Shown here in pieces: positions 16,446-26,932 of a stretch of DNA of 64,000 nt. Source of the DNA: UBA2386 sp046306335 (GTDB taxonomy: Bacteria; Planctomycetota; UBA1135; UBA2386); NCBI GenBank assembly GCA_046306335.1, contig JBKDXM010000101.1, forward strand, positions 30,966 to 94,965, in the 5' to 3' direction. The position numbers were made by a program, and so were the translations under genes. How positions within the stretch are numbered: the first letter of the stretch is position 1; the number at the start of each line of letters is the position of its first letter. The notes beneath the pieces were generated by a model. The model searched no databases. It worked only from the letters and a program-made list of their open reading frames with translations, and had not been told where the DNA came from.

Positions 16446-17174
16446 TCACGGGAACAGCCGGAAGCGCACGATCGCCCACAGCGCCGCGATGCCGTCGCGC
16501 CAGGTGATCTTCTTGCCCTCGGTGTAGTCGCGGCCGGCGTAGCGCACCGGCACTTCGTAGATGCGCGCCCGCATGCGCGCGAAGCGCGCCGTCAGTTCGG
16601 GCTCGACGGTGAAGCGCTTGCTGCGGATCGCCACGCGCTCGCCGACCTCGCGACGGAAGACCTTGTAGCAGGTCTCCATGTCGGTCAGGTTGAGGCCGGT
16701 CAGCAGGTTGCTGCAGAAGGTCAGGAAGCGGTTGCCGAGGTAGTGCACGTACAGGTGCACGCGCGCGTACGGGCCGCCGAGGAAGCGCGAGCCGTAGACG
16801 ACGTGCGCGTTGCCGTCGACGATCGGCCGCAGCAGCGCCGGGTAGTCCTCGGGCGAGTACTCGCGGTCGGCGTCCTGGATCAGCCACACGTCGCCGCGCG
16901 CGGCGGCGAAGGCGGTGCGCAGCGCCGCGCCCTTGCCGAGGTTGCGCTCGTGGCGCAGCAGGCGCACCGTCGGATCGGCCGCCGCGATCGCCTGCAGCAC
17001 GGCGCCGGTGCCGTCGGTCGAGCCGTCGTCGACGACGACGAGTTCCTTGCGGAACGGCGCGGCCAACACCGCCGCGACCACGTCGCGGATGGTCGCCGCC
17101 TCGTTGTACGCCGGCATCAGCACCGACAGCAGGAAGTCGGCGGGCAACGGCGCAGGCGGCGGCAGGGGCGTCAT
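16446..17174 (-). CDS. Glycosyltransferase family 2 (polyprenyl-phosphate sugar synthase type)
   Basis: 242 residues from ATG 17174 (ATG 17186 is an alternative). It has the GT2 fold: LLSVLMPAYNEAATIRDVV, the nucleotide-binding VVDDGSTDGT and the metal-binding QDADREYSPEDY. The LGNRFLTFCSNLLTGLNLTDMETCYKVFRRE region is typical of the DPM1/undecaprenyl-phosphate glycosyltransferase group. No C-terminal membrane segments are present, so it is a soluble dolichyl-phosphate-mannose-synthase-like enzyme, likely loading a sugar onto a lipid carrier for cell-surface glycans or glycoproteins. It converges on the cytochrome gene 34 nt away. A TACGCT hexamer lies 11 nt upstream of the chosen start. Confidence 0.93.
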   Translation of the reverse strand: MTPLPPPAPLPADFLLSVLMPAYNEAATIRDVVAAVLAAPFRKELVVVDDGSTDGTGAVLQAIAAADPTVRLLRHERNLGKGAALRTAFAAARGDVWLIQDADREYSPEDYPALLRPIVDGNAHVVYGSRFLGGPYARVHLYVHYLGNRFLTFCSNLLTGLNLTDMETCYKVFRREVGERVAIRSKRFTVEPELTARFARMRARIYEVPVRYAGRDYTEGKKITWRDGIAALWAIVRFRLFP

Positions 17175-17185
17175 GCGGCGCGGCA

Positions 17186-17191
17186 AGCGTA
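17186..17191 (-). promoter_or_regulatory. Candidate -10 hexamer (TACGCT) for the glycosyltransferase gene
   Basis: TACGCT on the minus strand lies 11 nt before ATG 17174 and no Shine-Dalgarno is visible. If it is the -10 element, the start at 17174 is favoured over 17186, which overlaps the hexamer. Confidence 0.3.
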
Positions 17192-17211
17192 CGCCGCGCC
17201 GGACGGCGCGC

Positions 17212-17217
17212 TATCCT
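17212..17217 (+). promoter_or_regulatory. Candidate -10 hexamer (TATCCT) for the small lipoprotein gene
   Basis: TATCCT lies exactly 6 nt before ATG 17224, so a transcript starting at the usual distance would begin at or next to the A of the start codon. Confidence 0.45.
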
Positions 17218-17223
17218 CGCGGC

Positions 17224-17559
17224 ATGCCGAACCTGCTGCGCCGTGTCGTCGTGTCGCTCCCGCTGCTGCTCGCCGTTGCCTGCACGCGCGAAGCGAGCGC
17301 CCCCGCCGCCGCGCCGACGCCCGCCGCGCCGGTCGCCGCGACCGCCGAGATGACGGCGAAGCTCGCCAAGGCCGACGCCAAGGACGGCGCCGTCGACCAG
17401 TGCGTGCACCGGTGCGCCGGCTGCGCGCTCGGCATGGACGGCAAGGCGGCGATGCCGCTGCAGGTCGGCGACTACACGATGCACTTCTGCAAGCAGGCCT
17501 GCCTCAACCGCTACGCCAAGGACGCCGCCGGCGAGTTGGCGAAGCTCAAGGTCGACTGA
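17224..17559 (+). CDS. Small Cys-rich metal-binding-like lipoprotein
   Basis: 111 residues. A lipoprotein signal ends in LLAVAC (lipobox LAVAC), followed by an Ala/Pro linker. The mature part has two cysteine groups: DQCVHRCAGCALGMDGKAA and MHFCKQACLNRYAKD. The second resembles the FCxxxC core of YHS/TRASH-type heavy-metal-binding domains. A role in metal (possibly copper) binding at the cell envelope is inferred from this and from the cbb3/copper genes a few kb away; it could also be a structural zinc domain. It is divergent from the glycosyltransferase gene, with a -10-like TATCCT 6 nt before its start. Confidence 0.78.
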   Translation: MPNLLRRVVVSLPLLLAVACTREASAPAAAPTPAAPVAATAEMTAKLAKADAKDGAVDQCVHRCAGCALGMDGKAAMPLQVGDYTMHFCKQACLNRYAKDAAGELAKLKVD

Positions 17560-17690
17560 TCGTCCCGGCCGGAGCGACGCGACCGGCTCGCCGCGCGCCC
17601 ACGGCATACTCGGTCGCCGCCGTGCGCGAGGCGGCGGCCCCCGGGCGACGAAGTCGTGCATCCGACGGCGACCGGCGCGGCGAAGGCGCG

Positions 17691-17696
17691 TAGCCT
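17691..17696 (+). promoter_or_regulatory. Candidate -10 hexamer (TAGCCT) for rarD
   Basis: TAGCCT lies 10 nt before an in-frame TTG at 17707. This position would exclude the upstream GTG at 17656 from the transcript and suggests TTG as the true rarD start. Confidence 0.35.
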
Positions 17697-17706
17697 GCGC
17701 GCGCCC

Positions 17707-18606
17707 TTGACCGCCCCCGACCATCCCGAAGCCGCGCGCGGCGCCCTCGCCGCGTCGGCGTGCTACCTCTTCTGGGGCCTCGTGCCCCTGTATTGGAAGC
17801 AGCTGCAGCACGTCGACAGCTGGGAGATCGTCGCCCACCGGCAGGTCTGGTCGCTGGTCGCGCTGCTCGCGATCCTCGCCGCGACGGGCGGCCTCGGCGC
17901 CGTGCGCGCCCTCGTCGCCGACCCGCGCAGCGCCGCGCAGACGCTCGCCGCGGCGCTGCTGTTGGCGACCAATTGGCTCGTCTACGTCATCGGCGTCAAC
18001 AGCGGCCGGGTCACCGAGTGCAGCCTCGGCTACTACCTCGTGCCACTGGTGAACGTGCTCGCCGGCCGCTTCGTGCTGCACGAGACGCTGCGGCCGGCGC
18101 AGTGGCTGGCGATCGGCAGCGCCGCGGTCGGCGTGGTCGTGCTGGTCGTCGACCTCGGCGGCGCGCCGTGGATCGCGCTGCTGCTCGCCGGCAGCTGGGG
18201 CGCATACAGCCTGCTGCGCAAGCGCAGCAAGGTCGCCGGCGCGACGGCGCTGACGGCGGAGACGCTGCTGCTGACGCCGCTCGCGCTCGGCTGGCTCGGC
18301 TGGCTCGCCGCGCACGACCAGGGCCTGCTCGGCCGCGGTTCGGTCGGCGACCACTTCCTCGCGCTCAGCATGGGGCCGGTCACGGCGCTGCCGCTGCTGC
18401 TGTTCGCGTACGGCGCGCAGCGCATCCGCCTCGCCACCTTGGGCCTGCTGCAGTACCTGTCGCCGAGCGTGCAGTTGCTGCTCGGCATCGTCGTCTACGG
18501 CGAGCCCTTCACCACCGGGCGCGCGATCAGCTTCGCCTGCATCTGGGCCGGGCTCGCCGTGTACACGGTCGAGAACCTGCTGCAGCGGCGCGCCGTCGGC
18601 CGCTGA
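17707..18606 (+). CDS. rarD: RarD-like EamA-family transporter
   Basis: About 299 residues with ten predicted membrane segments. RarD hallmarks are present: CYLFWGLVPLYWKQLQHV at the start of the first segment, EIVAHRQVWSL, LLATNWLVYVIGVNSGRVTE, SLGYYLVPLVNVLAGRF and LLQYLSPSVQLLLGI. RarD belongs to the drug/metabolite transporter superfamily; its substrate is not established. The longest frame starts at GTG 17656, but TTG 17707 gives the N-terminal length usual for RarD and lies 10 nt after a TAGCCT hexamer, so I place the start there. It is transcribed alone. Confidence 0.9.
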   Translation: MTAPDHPEAARGALAASACYLFWGLVPLYWKQLQHVDSWEIVAHRQVWSLVALLAILAATGGLGAVRALVADPRSAAQTLAAALLLATNWLVYVIGVNSGRVTECSLGYYLVPLVNVLAGRFVLHETLRPAQWLAIGSAAVGVVVLVVDLGGAPWIALLLAGSWGAYSLLRKRSKVAGATALTAETLLLTPLALGWLGWLAAHDQGLLGRGSVGDHFLALSMGPVTALPLLLFAYGAQRIRLATLGLLQYLSPSVQLLLGIVVYGEPFTTGRAISFACIWAGLAVYTVENLLQRRAVGR

Positions 18607-18735
18607 CGGCCCGAGCCGGAGTCACGATGCGCGCCGCTCGCCGCGCGCCGCTCGCCGCCGACGCGGCGGGCGTGGCCGCGCGCGCGGCCACCAGGGGCGC
18701 TCCGAAAGCCTGCGGAACGATCCGTTCGCAGGCGC

Positions 18736-20559
18736 TCAGTGGCCGCAGCGCAGCTGCAGGCCGCGGGTCGCCGCCCACCCCGCGCCGCTCGCGCCGGGGT
18801 CGTTGGGGAACCACGCCTGCACGTAGAACGAGAAGCCGACGAACACCGGATCGTCCGGCAGCGGGATCGGCGCGGCGAACGCGCCGGCGCCGTCGGTCGG
18901 GACCAGCAGCCCGTCGAACGCCTGCACCTGGATCGTGCCGCCGTCGAACGGCTGCGCCGCCGGCTGGATGCCGACCAGCAGCACGCCGGTCGCCAGCGGC
19001 AGCGCGTTGGCGATCGCCAGCGTGAACGCCGCGCCGACGACCGGCGGGGTCGCCGTCAGCAGCGGCACGCCGGCCTGGCCCGGCTTGCCGGCGCCGTACG
19101 GGATCGCCGCCGCCTGGCCCTGCGTGCCGGCGAGCGCGAACGGCGCGTCGCTGGCGTCGCTGCCGACGCGTCCCTGCGCATCGCGGGCGACGACGCGCAA
19201 GCGCGCCTGCGCGATCTGCAGATCCGGCACGGTCCACGTCCAACTGCCGGTGTGCGGCAGGTTGCTGGCGAGCGTGTAGGGATAGCTCTGGCCGTTGTTG
19301 GCCGACAGCTGCAGGTCGATCGCCGTCACCGCGGCGTCGTCGTCGGCGAGCCACTCGACGACGACCTGCGCCCCGGGCGCCAGCGACTGGCCGCCGTTCG
19401 GGGTCTTCAGGTACGCCGTCGGCGCGAGTCCGCCGCGGTGCGCCGGCACGTGCATGACGATGCAGTGCATGACGCCGGCCGAGGTGACGAGGCCCTGGCA
19501 GTTGACCTGCACGACCGTCTTGCCGGGCAGCGCCGCCTGCCACGCCGCCAGCGCGACCGCGTTGTCCGGCGACACGCTCGCGTTGGTGTAGCTCGGCACG
19601 ATGGCGACGCCGTTGCACAGCACCATGTTGGTGTACGTGTAGTGCACGCCGCTGACCGAGCGCGCCGGGATGCGCGCGACGGTCCAACCCTGCGCCGTCA
19701 GCGTCGCCGCCGCGCCGTCGCAGATGACGTCCTGCGTCGAACCGGGCTGCGCCGGCCAGTCGCTGATCATCGCCTTGCGGTCGCCGTACACCTGCATCCA
19801 CATGTCGATGTGCTGCGTCGCGTCGACCGAGGTCGGGAACGCGTTCCACAGCGTCGTCTGCAGGTTCTGGTAGCTCTGCCAGTGGCCGACGATCTGCGCG
19901 GCCGTCAGCCCCGGGTTCTCGTTCTGGATCAGCGCCGTCGCGTGGCCGCTGCCGAGCCCGTCGAGGTGGTAGTTGCCGCCGCCGTGCACCAGCGGGATGC
20001 CGTAGACGCGGTGCCGCATGACCCCGCCGAAATGCTCCGGCATGGCGTCGTCGTTCGGCCGCGGCCGGTTGTAGGTGTGGTCGACGATGGCGCGGCAATC
20101 GCCCTCGAAGACGTAGCGCGGGCCGTAGTCGCGGATCCAGATCGTGTCGGTCGTCGCGACCAACGTGACGACGCGCGCCATGTCGCAGCCGGCCGCGGCC
20201 AGCGCGCTCGTCGCCGTCGCCGCCTCGCTGGCGGTGTCGCAGTAGACGAAGGCGCGCGCCTGGCCGGTGGTCGTGACGTGGCGCGCGATCTGCTGCACGA
20301 TCGCCAACTGCGCCGACGTGCCCTCGTAGGCGAGGCACAGTCCGTCCATGGGTTCGTACTCGGCGGCGCAGCGCACCGGCCCGGTCGGCGGCGGCGTCGG
20401 CGCGTCGCCGGCGACGGCGAGCGGGTTTTGCGCGATCCAGGCTGCCTCGGCGGCGGTCAGGGCGCGCGGGATGTCGACGCCTTCGGGATACTGCTGTTGC
20501 GCGGCGACGGCGGCGACGCAGCACGGCAACGCGGCGAGGAAACGGAGGTGGTTGGACAC
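18736..20559 (-). CDS. Secreted agmatine deiminase/peptidyl-arginine deiminase-family protein
   Basis: 607 residues from a GTG start, with a signal peptide (LRFLAALPCCVAAVAAQQ). The PAD-family domain (PF04371) covers about residues 60-385: AEYEPMDGLCLAY, IWIRDYGPRYVF, HGGGNYHLDG, HIDMWMQVYGDRKAMISDWP, and the catalytic Cys in GVMHCIVMHVP. These are the Asp/His/Cys positions of guanidino-modifying enzymes. A fibronectin-like stretch (NGGQSLAPGAQVVVEWLADDD) and the C-terminal secreted-protein module (KPGQAGVPLLTATPPVVGAA) follow. The family hydrolyses agmatine or arginine residues. An exported, multi-domain version suggests action on extracellular substrates (inference). Confidence 0.88.
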   Translation of the reverse strand: MSNHLRFLAALPCCVAAVAAQQQYPEGVDIPRALTAAEAAWIAQNPLAVAGDAPTPPPTGPVRCAAEYEPMDGLCLAYEGTSAQLAIVQQIARHVTTTGQARAFVYCDTASEAATATSALAAAGCDMARVVTLVATTDTIWIRDYGPRYVFEGDCRAIVDHTYNRPRPNDDAMPEHFGGVMRHRVYGIPLVHGGGNYHLDGLGSGHATALIQNENPGLTAAQIVGHWQSYQNLQTTLWNAFPTSVDATQHIDMWMQVYGDRKAMISDWPAQPGSTQDVICDGAAATLTAQGWTVARIPARSVSGVHYTYTNMVLCNGVAIVPSYTNASVSPDNAVALAAWQAALPGKTVVQVNCQGLVTSAGVMHCIVMHVPAHRGGLAPTAYLKTPNGGQSLAPGAQVVVEWLADDDAAVTAIDLQLSANNGQSYPYTLASNLPHTGSWTWTVPDLQIAQARLRVVARDAQGRVGSDASDAPFALAGTQGQAAAIPYGAGKPGQAGVPLLTATPPVVGAAFTLAIANALPLATGVLLVGIQPAAQPFDGGTIQVQAFDGLLVPTDGAGAFAAPIPLPDDPVFVGFSFYVQAWFPNDPGASGAGWAATRGLQLRCGH

Positions 20560-20766
20560 GGCTGGCCTTTGGGCAGGCGGCCATCAAGCCCCCGCGGCGC
20601 GCCGGCGTCAACGGCACCCCGCGGGATCGCTGCCGCGGCGGGCCGCGTCACCCTGGGCACCGACGCCAGCGCCCGCCGATGGCATGGCGGCGACCGCCGC
20701 CATGTGCGTAGGCCCCCCGCGTTGACCGCCGGGCAGCCAGCGCCGATCGTCTGCTGCCTGCCGCCG

Positions 20767-21237
20767 ATGCCCGCTCCCCGCCCGACGCCGACGCACGAGT
20801 CGCCGCCAACGCCGACAAGCCCCGCTGCCGCCGCGTCCGCGGCCGGCGACGGTCTCGCCGGGGTGCGCATCCTGATCGCCGACGACGAGGACCTGCTGCG
20901 CGGTTCGATGGCTCGCCACCTCGGCCGCCTCGGCGCGGACGTGGCGGTGGCGGCCGACGGCCTCGCCGCCCTCGCCGCGCTGCGCGCCGACCGCCACGAC
21001 GTGCTGCTGCTCGACGGCAACATGCCACACTGCAACGGCGCGGGCGTGCTCGCCGACCTGCGCCGCGCCCCGCTGCCGTACCCGCTGTTCATCGTGCTGC
21101 TGTCCGGCGGCGACCTGCACGCCGCCGATGGCGCGCGCTACGAGGACCTCGGGGCCGACCTCGTGGTGGCGAAGCCGGCGCGCATCCGCGAACTGGCGGC
21201 ACAGATCGCAACGGCGCGCGCACGGCGCCGCGACTAG
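20767..21237 (+). CDS. Single-domain response regulator
   Basis: 156 residues. A ~30-residue Pro/Thr/Ala-rich head is followed by one receiver domain: acidic pair in LIADDED, phospho-acceptor Asp83 in DVLLLDGNMP, Ser in VLLSGGD and Lys in VVAKPAR. There is no output domain, so it acts as a phosphorelay intermediate or by protein contact. The partner kinase is unknown; the nearest is the orphan hybrid kinase at 23437-25338. The TAG stop codon is the first three bases of an interspersed repeat (TAGGAGTCTGCG...), so the last residue(s) of the gene may have been set by repeat insertion. Confidence 0.87.
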   Translation: MPAPRPTPTHESPPTPTSPAAAASAAGDGLAGVRILIADDEDLLRGSMARHLGRLGADVAVAADGLAALAALRADRHDVLLLDGNMPHCNGAGVLADLRRAPLPYPLFIVLLSGGDLHAADGARYEDLGADLVVAKPARIRELAAQIATARARRRD

Positions 21238-21315
21238 GAGTCTGCGCCACGAAAGGCCGCGCTGGATCGGCGCGCGTTCCGTGACGCAGACTCCTAGGAG
21301 TCTGCGCCACGGCCG
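21235..21315. repeat. Interspersed TAGGAGTCTGCG repeat: inverted pair plus direct third copy
   Basis: AGGAGTCTGCGCCACG at 21236-21251 is matched by an inverted copy at 21280-21295 (one mismatch), giving a 16-bp stem. A third copy in direct orientation follows at 21296-21313. TAG precedes the first copy and is the stop codon of the upstream response regulator. Related copies lie at 39854-39883 and 49344-49363. Confidence 0.85.
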
Positions 21316-21366
21316 CGTCGCGCCTTGGTTTTCCGCCGCTGCTCCTCGTTGCGGGCGCGCTCCCGC

Positions 21367-21372
21367 TACCCT
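21367..21372 (+). promoter_or_regulatory. Candidate -10 hexamer (TACCCT) for the methyltransferase-epimerase fusion gene
   Basis: TACCCT lies exactly 6 nt before GTG 21379 with no ribosome binding site, pointing to a leaderless message and supporting GTG as the start. Confidence 0.42.
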
Positions 21373-21378
21373 TGCGGC

Positions 21379-23178
21379 GTGTTCCCGTACCCGCTCGCTG
21401 GCTTCCACCGCACGGCCGCGCTCGCGGCGATCGTCGTCGCGCCGTGGCTGGCGGCCCAGGATCCGGAGTCGACGCCGGCCGGACGCACGCGCTACCTCGG
21501 CCGCGAGATCGCGCAGACGATGCACTGGACCGGGGCTGGCTGGCTGCTGCGGGCCACGCGCGAGGCGGAGGAGAACGGCGCGGCGCTGCAGCGCTGGCTC
21601 GCCGTGCCGGCCGGCCAGAGCGTCTGCGACCTCGGGTGCGGCAACGGCTACCACACGCTGCCCTTGGCGCGCGCGGTGGGCCCCGAGGGCCGCGTGTTCG
21701 GCGTCGAACTGCAGCCGCAGTACCTCGTCATGTTGCAGCAACGGGCCAAGGCGGCGGGGCTCGCGAACGTCGTCGGCGTCGAGTCGACCATCGACGACCC
21801 CAGGCTGCCGCCGGCGTCGTGCGACCTCGTGCTGATGGTCGACGTCTACCACGAGCTGTCCCATCCGGTGCGCGTCATGCAGCGCGTCCGCGCCGCCTTG
21901 CGACCCGGCGGCCGCGTGGTGCTCGTCGAGTTCCGCGCCGAGGATCCGGAGGTGCCGATCAAGCCTGAACACACGATGACCAAGGCGCAGGTGCTGCGCG
22001 AGATGGCGAGCCACGGCTTCCGCTGCGTCGACGACCACGACGAACTGCCGTGGCAGCACGCGATGGCCTTCGAGCCCGCCCCGGACGACGCGCGCCTCGC
22101 CGCGCGCGAGACGCTGCGCGGCGCGCTGCGCGCGGCGGCCGCCGGCGATCGCCGCGTGCTGGCGCCGTTCCTCGCCGCGGACGCGCCGTGGACGGCAGCG
22201 CCGCCGGCGAACGCGCGGCTGGCGCTGCGCGCGGGGCCGGGCGGCAGCGTGCGCGCCGACGTCGAAGGGCGCGCCTACGCGCTCACGACCGACGCCGACG
22301 GGCGCACCTTCGTCGCCCCGACGGCGGCCGCGCCGTGGCGCCGTTCGCACGGCAGCGAGCTGGCGTTCCACGCCATGCACACGGGCTTCGGCAGCGAGCC
22401 GGTCGCCGCGCAGGCGGCGCTGGTCGCCGAACTCGGCTTCGACGGCCTCGCGACCGGCCTCGACGACCTCGCGACGGCGCGCCGCGCCTGCGAAGAGCAC
22501 GGCGGCGACCTCGCCAGCGCCTACGCCGTCGTGACGCTGCCGGACGTGCCGGCGACGGCGTCGCCGACGCTCGCGCTGGCGCCGCAGCGGGCGCCGGCGC
22601 GCGACGCGCTGGCGGCGCTCGCCGGGGGGCCCGGCCAGCGGTGGCGCGCCCTGCGCCACGACGGCGCGCCGCACCGGAGCGCCACCGGCGATCGCGTCGC
22701 GCTCGCCGCGCTGCGCGCCCTGCTGCCCGACGCGCGCGCGCACGGCGTCGCCATCGCGCTGTATCCGCACCACGACTTCTGGCTGGAGACCATCGACGAT
22801 GCGCTGCGGCTGGCGACGGCGCTCGACGATCCCGCGATCGGGGTCTGCTTCAACCTGTGCCATCACCTGCGCACGGGCGGCGACGACCCCGCGGCGGCCC
22901 TGCGGCGCGCCGCGCCGCGCCTGTCGGCGGTGACCATCCACGGCGCCAGCAGCGGCGGCGCGACCTGGGCGCAGCTGATCCGGCCGCTCGACGACGGCGA
23001 CCAGGACCTGCGCGGCCTGCTGGCGACGCTCGCGGCGATCGGCTTCCGCGGCCCGGTCGGGCTGCAGGGCTTCGGCCTGCCGCCGCCGGCGCGCGACCAC
23101 CTGTCGCGGTCGCGGGCGGCGTGGCGGCGCGCGCCGCCGCCGCCGCCGGCCGCGGCCCCCGAGCGCCGCGAGCGCTGA
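21379..23178 (+). CDS. Exported fusion: class I SAM methyltransferase + sugar-phosphate isomerase/epimerase-like TIM barrel
   Basis: About 599 residues from GTG 21379, beginning with a signal peptide (RTAALAAIVVAPWLAAQ). Residues ~75-240 form a Rossmann methyltransferase: motif I CDLGCGNGYH (83-92), the acidic VFGVELQPQY, DLVLMVDVYHELSHP and LRPGGRVVLVEF. After a linker of ~80 residues, residues from about 335 resemble the AP-endonuclease-2/xylose-isomerase TIM barrel (HGVAIALYPHHDFWLE, AIGVCFNLCHHLRTG, LSAVTIHGASS, GFRGPVGLQG), with histidine and acidic positions where this family binds metal. Both parts read in one frame. An exported SAM-dependent enzyme is unusual because SAM is cytoplasmic; the N terminus could instead be a membrane anchor. 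Substrate unknown. Confidence 0.82.
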   Translation: MFPYPLAGFHRTAALAAIVVAPWLAAQDPESTPAGRTRYLGREIAQTMHWTGAGWLLRATREAEENGAALQRWLAVPAGQSVCDLGCGNGYHTLPLARAVGPEGRVFGVELQPQYLVMLQQRAKAAGLANVVGVESTIDDPRLPPASCDLVLMVDVYHELSHPVRVMQRVRAALRPGGRVVLVEFRAEDPEVPIKPEHTMTKAQVLREMASHGFRCVDDHDELPWQHAMAFEPAPDDARLAARETLRGALRAAAAGDRRVLAPFLAADAPWTAAPPANARLALRAGPGGSVRADVEGRAYALTTDADGRTFVAPTAAAPWRRSHGSELAFHAMHTGFGSEPVAAQAALVAELGFDGLATGLDDLATARRACEEHGGDLASAYAVVTLPDVPATASPTLALAPQRAPARDALAALAGGPGQRWRALRHDGAPHRSATGDRVALAALRALLPDARAHGVAIALYPHHDFWLETIDDALRLATALDDPAIGVCFNLCHHLRTGGDDPAAALRRAAPRLSAVTIHGASSGGATWAQLIRPLDDGDQDLRGLLATLAAIGFRGPVGLQGFGLPPPARDHLSRSRAAWRRAPPPPPAAAPERRER

Positions 23179-23221
23179 CGTGCCGATCCGGAGTCCAGCG
23201 ATGCTCTGAGCCTTCCGTTCC

Positions 23222-23383
23222 ATGAAGCGGGCCGCGGTCGTGGCCCTCGGCGTCCTGGCGGGGCTGGCGGCGCAACGCTGGCTCGGCGTCGACGGCGGCG
23301 CCGTCATCGGCCTGTGCCTGGGCGTGCTCGCCGCCAACTTCGTGCCGCTGCCGTCGTGCGGCGGCGACGACGCGGCCGGCTGA
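23222..23383 (+). CDS. Small hypothetical membrane protein
   Basis: 53 residues, too short for standard listing. It starts ATG AAG CGG and has two hydrophobic stretches (AAVVALGVLAGLAAQRWLG and GAVIGLCLGVLAANFVPL), ending PSCGGDDAAG. It lies 43 nt after the fusion gene in the same direction and could be co-transcribed with it. The hydrophobic pattern and two-segment layout resemble many small inner-membrane proteins, but no family is recognised and a chance frame cannot be excluded. Confidence 0.5.
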   Translation: MKRAAVVALGVLAGLAAQRWLGVDGGAVIGLCLGVLAANFVPLPSCGGDDAAG

Positions 23384-23436
23384 CGCGTCGCCGTGACCAG
23401 CGCGCGGTCGGTCGCCCGCGGCCGCCGGTGGCGCGG

Positions 23437-25338
<1,902 letters not shown>

Positions 25339-25489
25339 CTCGATGCGCCACGCTGGCCGCCGGCGCAGCCAGGGTCAAGGTCGCCATCGGCCCCGGACGG
25401 CATACGCCGAAGGGCGCAGCGGCGCGCCGCGCCGGCGGCCGACCGGGGCCATCGGCGAGCCCGTACCACCCCGCTTCGGTCGCCGGCTC

Positions 25490-26764
25490 TCAGCCGCCGA
25501 GCACCGACTTCAGACCGTTCGAGGCGTAGAGCCCGAGCAGATTGCCCGTCGTCAAGCAGGCTGACTGCGTGAAGAAGGTCTGGCCGACGAGCGCGAGCGA
25601 CGCCGGCACGGTGATCGCCAGGTTCGCCGCGCCGCCGACGTTGGTGGCGGCCAGCGACACGAAGGGCGTGTCGACGAGGACGGTGCAACCGGGCGCGCCG
25701 AGCGCAGCGAGCGGCAGCGCGGTCGGGGCCCCGCCGAAGAACGTGATCGCGATCGGCGACACCGGGTCGATGTTGGCGGTGGCGAGGTTCCAGTTGCCGC
25801 CGATGTTCGGCGCGTTCGACGACAGCGTCAGCGGGGTCGCGCCGCCGCAACCCAGGCCGTAGGCGACGCTGCGGCGTGCGCGCATCAGTTCCGGCCCGCC
25901 GGTAGCGGTGGGGAAGTTGATCGCGAGGATGGCTTCGTCGCCCGCCGCGGACACCGTCAGGCCGTTCACGCCCGGAGAAGTGCCGACGGTGTTGAACTCG
26001 CTCCAGACCACGGGCGTGCCGAACGGCGAGTTGCGGTCCGGCCGCGTCGCCGCGAACACGTAGAGCCTGCTGATCGGCGCCGGTTGCTGCTCGTTGAAGA
26101 CGATCTGCAAGCCGTCGAAGGAGATCTCGACGTCCCGTCGCGAGCGGCCGTTGGCCAGTTCGGTCACCAGCGCCGGCGTCGACCAGGGCTGGCTCGGGCT
26201 GCTGCGGGTGGCGCGGAAGATCGCCGGCGCGGTGCCGGCCGGATTGCCCCACCCGCTCGTGGTGAAGTAACACTCCGTGCCATCGAGGGTCATCGAGAAC
26301 AGCGACTCGGTCCCTGACGAGTTGAGCTCGGCGACGTTGGTCGGGGTGCCCCACGGCTGCCCGGGCGCGCTGCGGGTGGCGCGCCAGATGTCGCTGCTGG
26401 GGGTGGCTCCGTTCGGGATGCTCCCGGTCCGGCTGCTGACGAAGTAGATCTCCAGGTCGCCGAGCACGACGAACGGCGCGCCGTCGGTCTGCGCGGAGTT
26501 CAGGGCGGTCTCGAGCACCGGGGCGTTCCACGGCCCGCCCAGGTAGGGGCGCGTCGCCGAGTAGATGTCCGTGCCACCCAGCCCGCCAGGACGGCTCGAC
26601 GTGAACCACAGCGTGAGGCCGTCCAGCGACAGGTGGGGATCGCCTTCGAAGGAGGTGCTGTTGAGCACGGTCTGCAGGACCGGCGGTTCGAAGCCAGCGC
26701 CCTGGGCGGGCAGCAGCGCGGCGAGGACGAACGGGCAGAGACGAACGAAGCTGGCGTGGCGCAT
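25490..26764 (-). CDS. Secreted PD40/WD40-like beta-propeller protein with planctomycete-type C-terminal module
   Basis: 424 residues with signal peptide (RLCPFVLAALLPAQG). The start ATG 26764 has a GGAGTG ribosome binding site. Repeats such as FEGDPHLSLDGLTLWFTSSRPGGLGGTDIY, SLFSMTLDGTECYFTTSGWG and RRDVEISFDGLQIVFNEQQ follow the PD40 (TolB-like) blade pattern, with intervening ATR(S/P) spacers. The last ~120 residues, from AYGLGCGGATPLTLSS, form the secreted-protein module, with LGAPGCTVLV and a SNGLKSVLGG end. It probably acts outside the cytoplasm as a binding or scaffold protein; no enzymatic motif is seen. Confidence 0.87.
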   Translation of the reverse strand: MRHASFVRLCPFVLAALLPAQGAGFEPPVLQTVLNSTSFEGDPHLSLDGLTLWFTSSRPGGLGGTDIYSATRPYLGGPWNAPVLETALNSAQTDGAPFVVLGDLEIYFVSSRTGSIPNGATPSSDIWRATRSAPGQPWGTPTNVAELNSSGTESLFSMTLDGTECYFTTSGWGNPAGTAPAIFRATRSSPSQPWSTPALVTELANGRSRRDVEISFDGLQIVFNEQQPAPISRLYVFAATRPDRNSPFGTPVVWSEFNTVGTSPGVNGLTVSAAGDEAILAINFPTATGGPELMRARRSVAYGLGCGGATPLTLSSNAPNIGGNWNLATANIDPVSPIAITFFGGAPTALPLAALGAPGCTVLVDTPFVSLAATNVGGAANLAITVPASLALVGQTFFTQSACLTTGNLLGLYASNGLKSVLGG

Positions 26765-26932
26765 CGAACACTCCATGACGAGGGACGAGATGAAACGGCG
26801 CGCGGCGCGCGCCGACGCGGCGACCGGACGCCGACCGCCGCGAGGATCGCATCTGCGCGCGCCGTGTCCACCCCCCCTTGCGGAGCAACGACCCGCACGG
26901 CGGCCCGACCGACCGGCCGCCGCCACCGCAAG

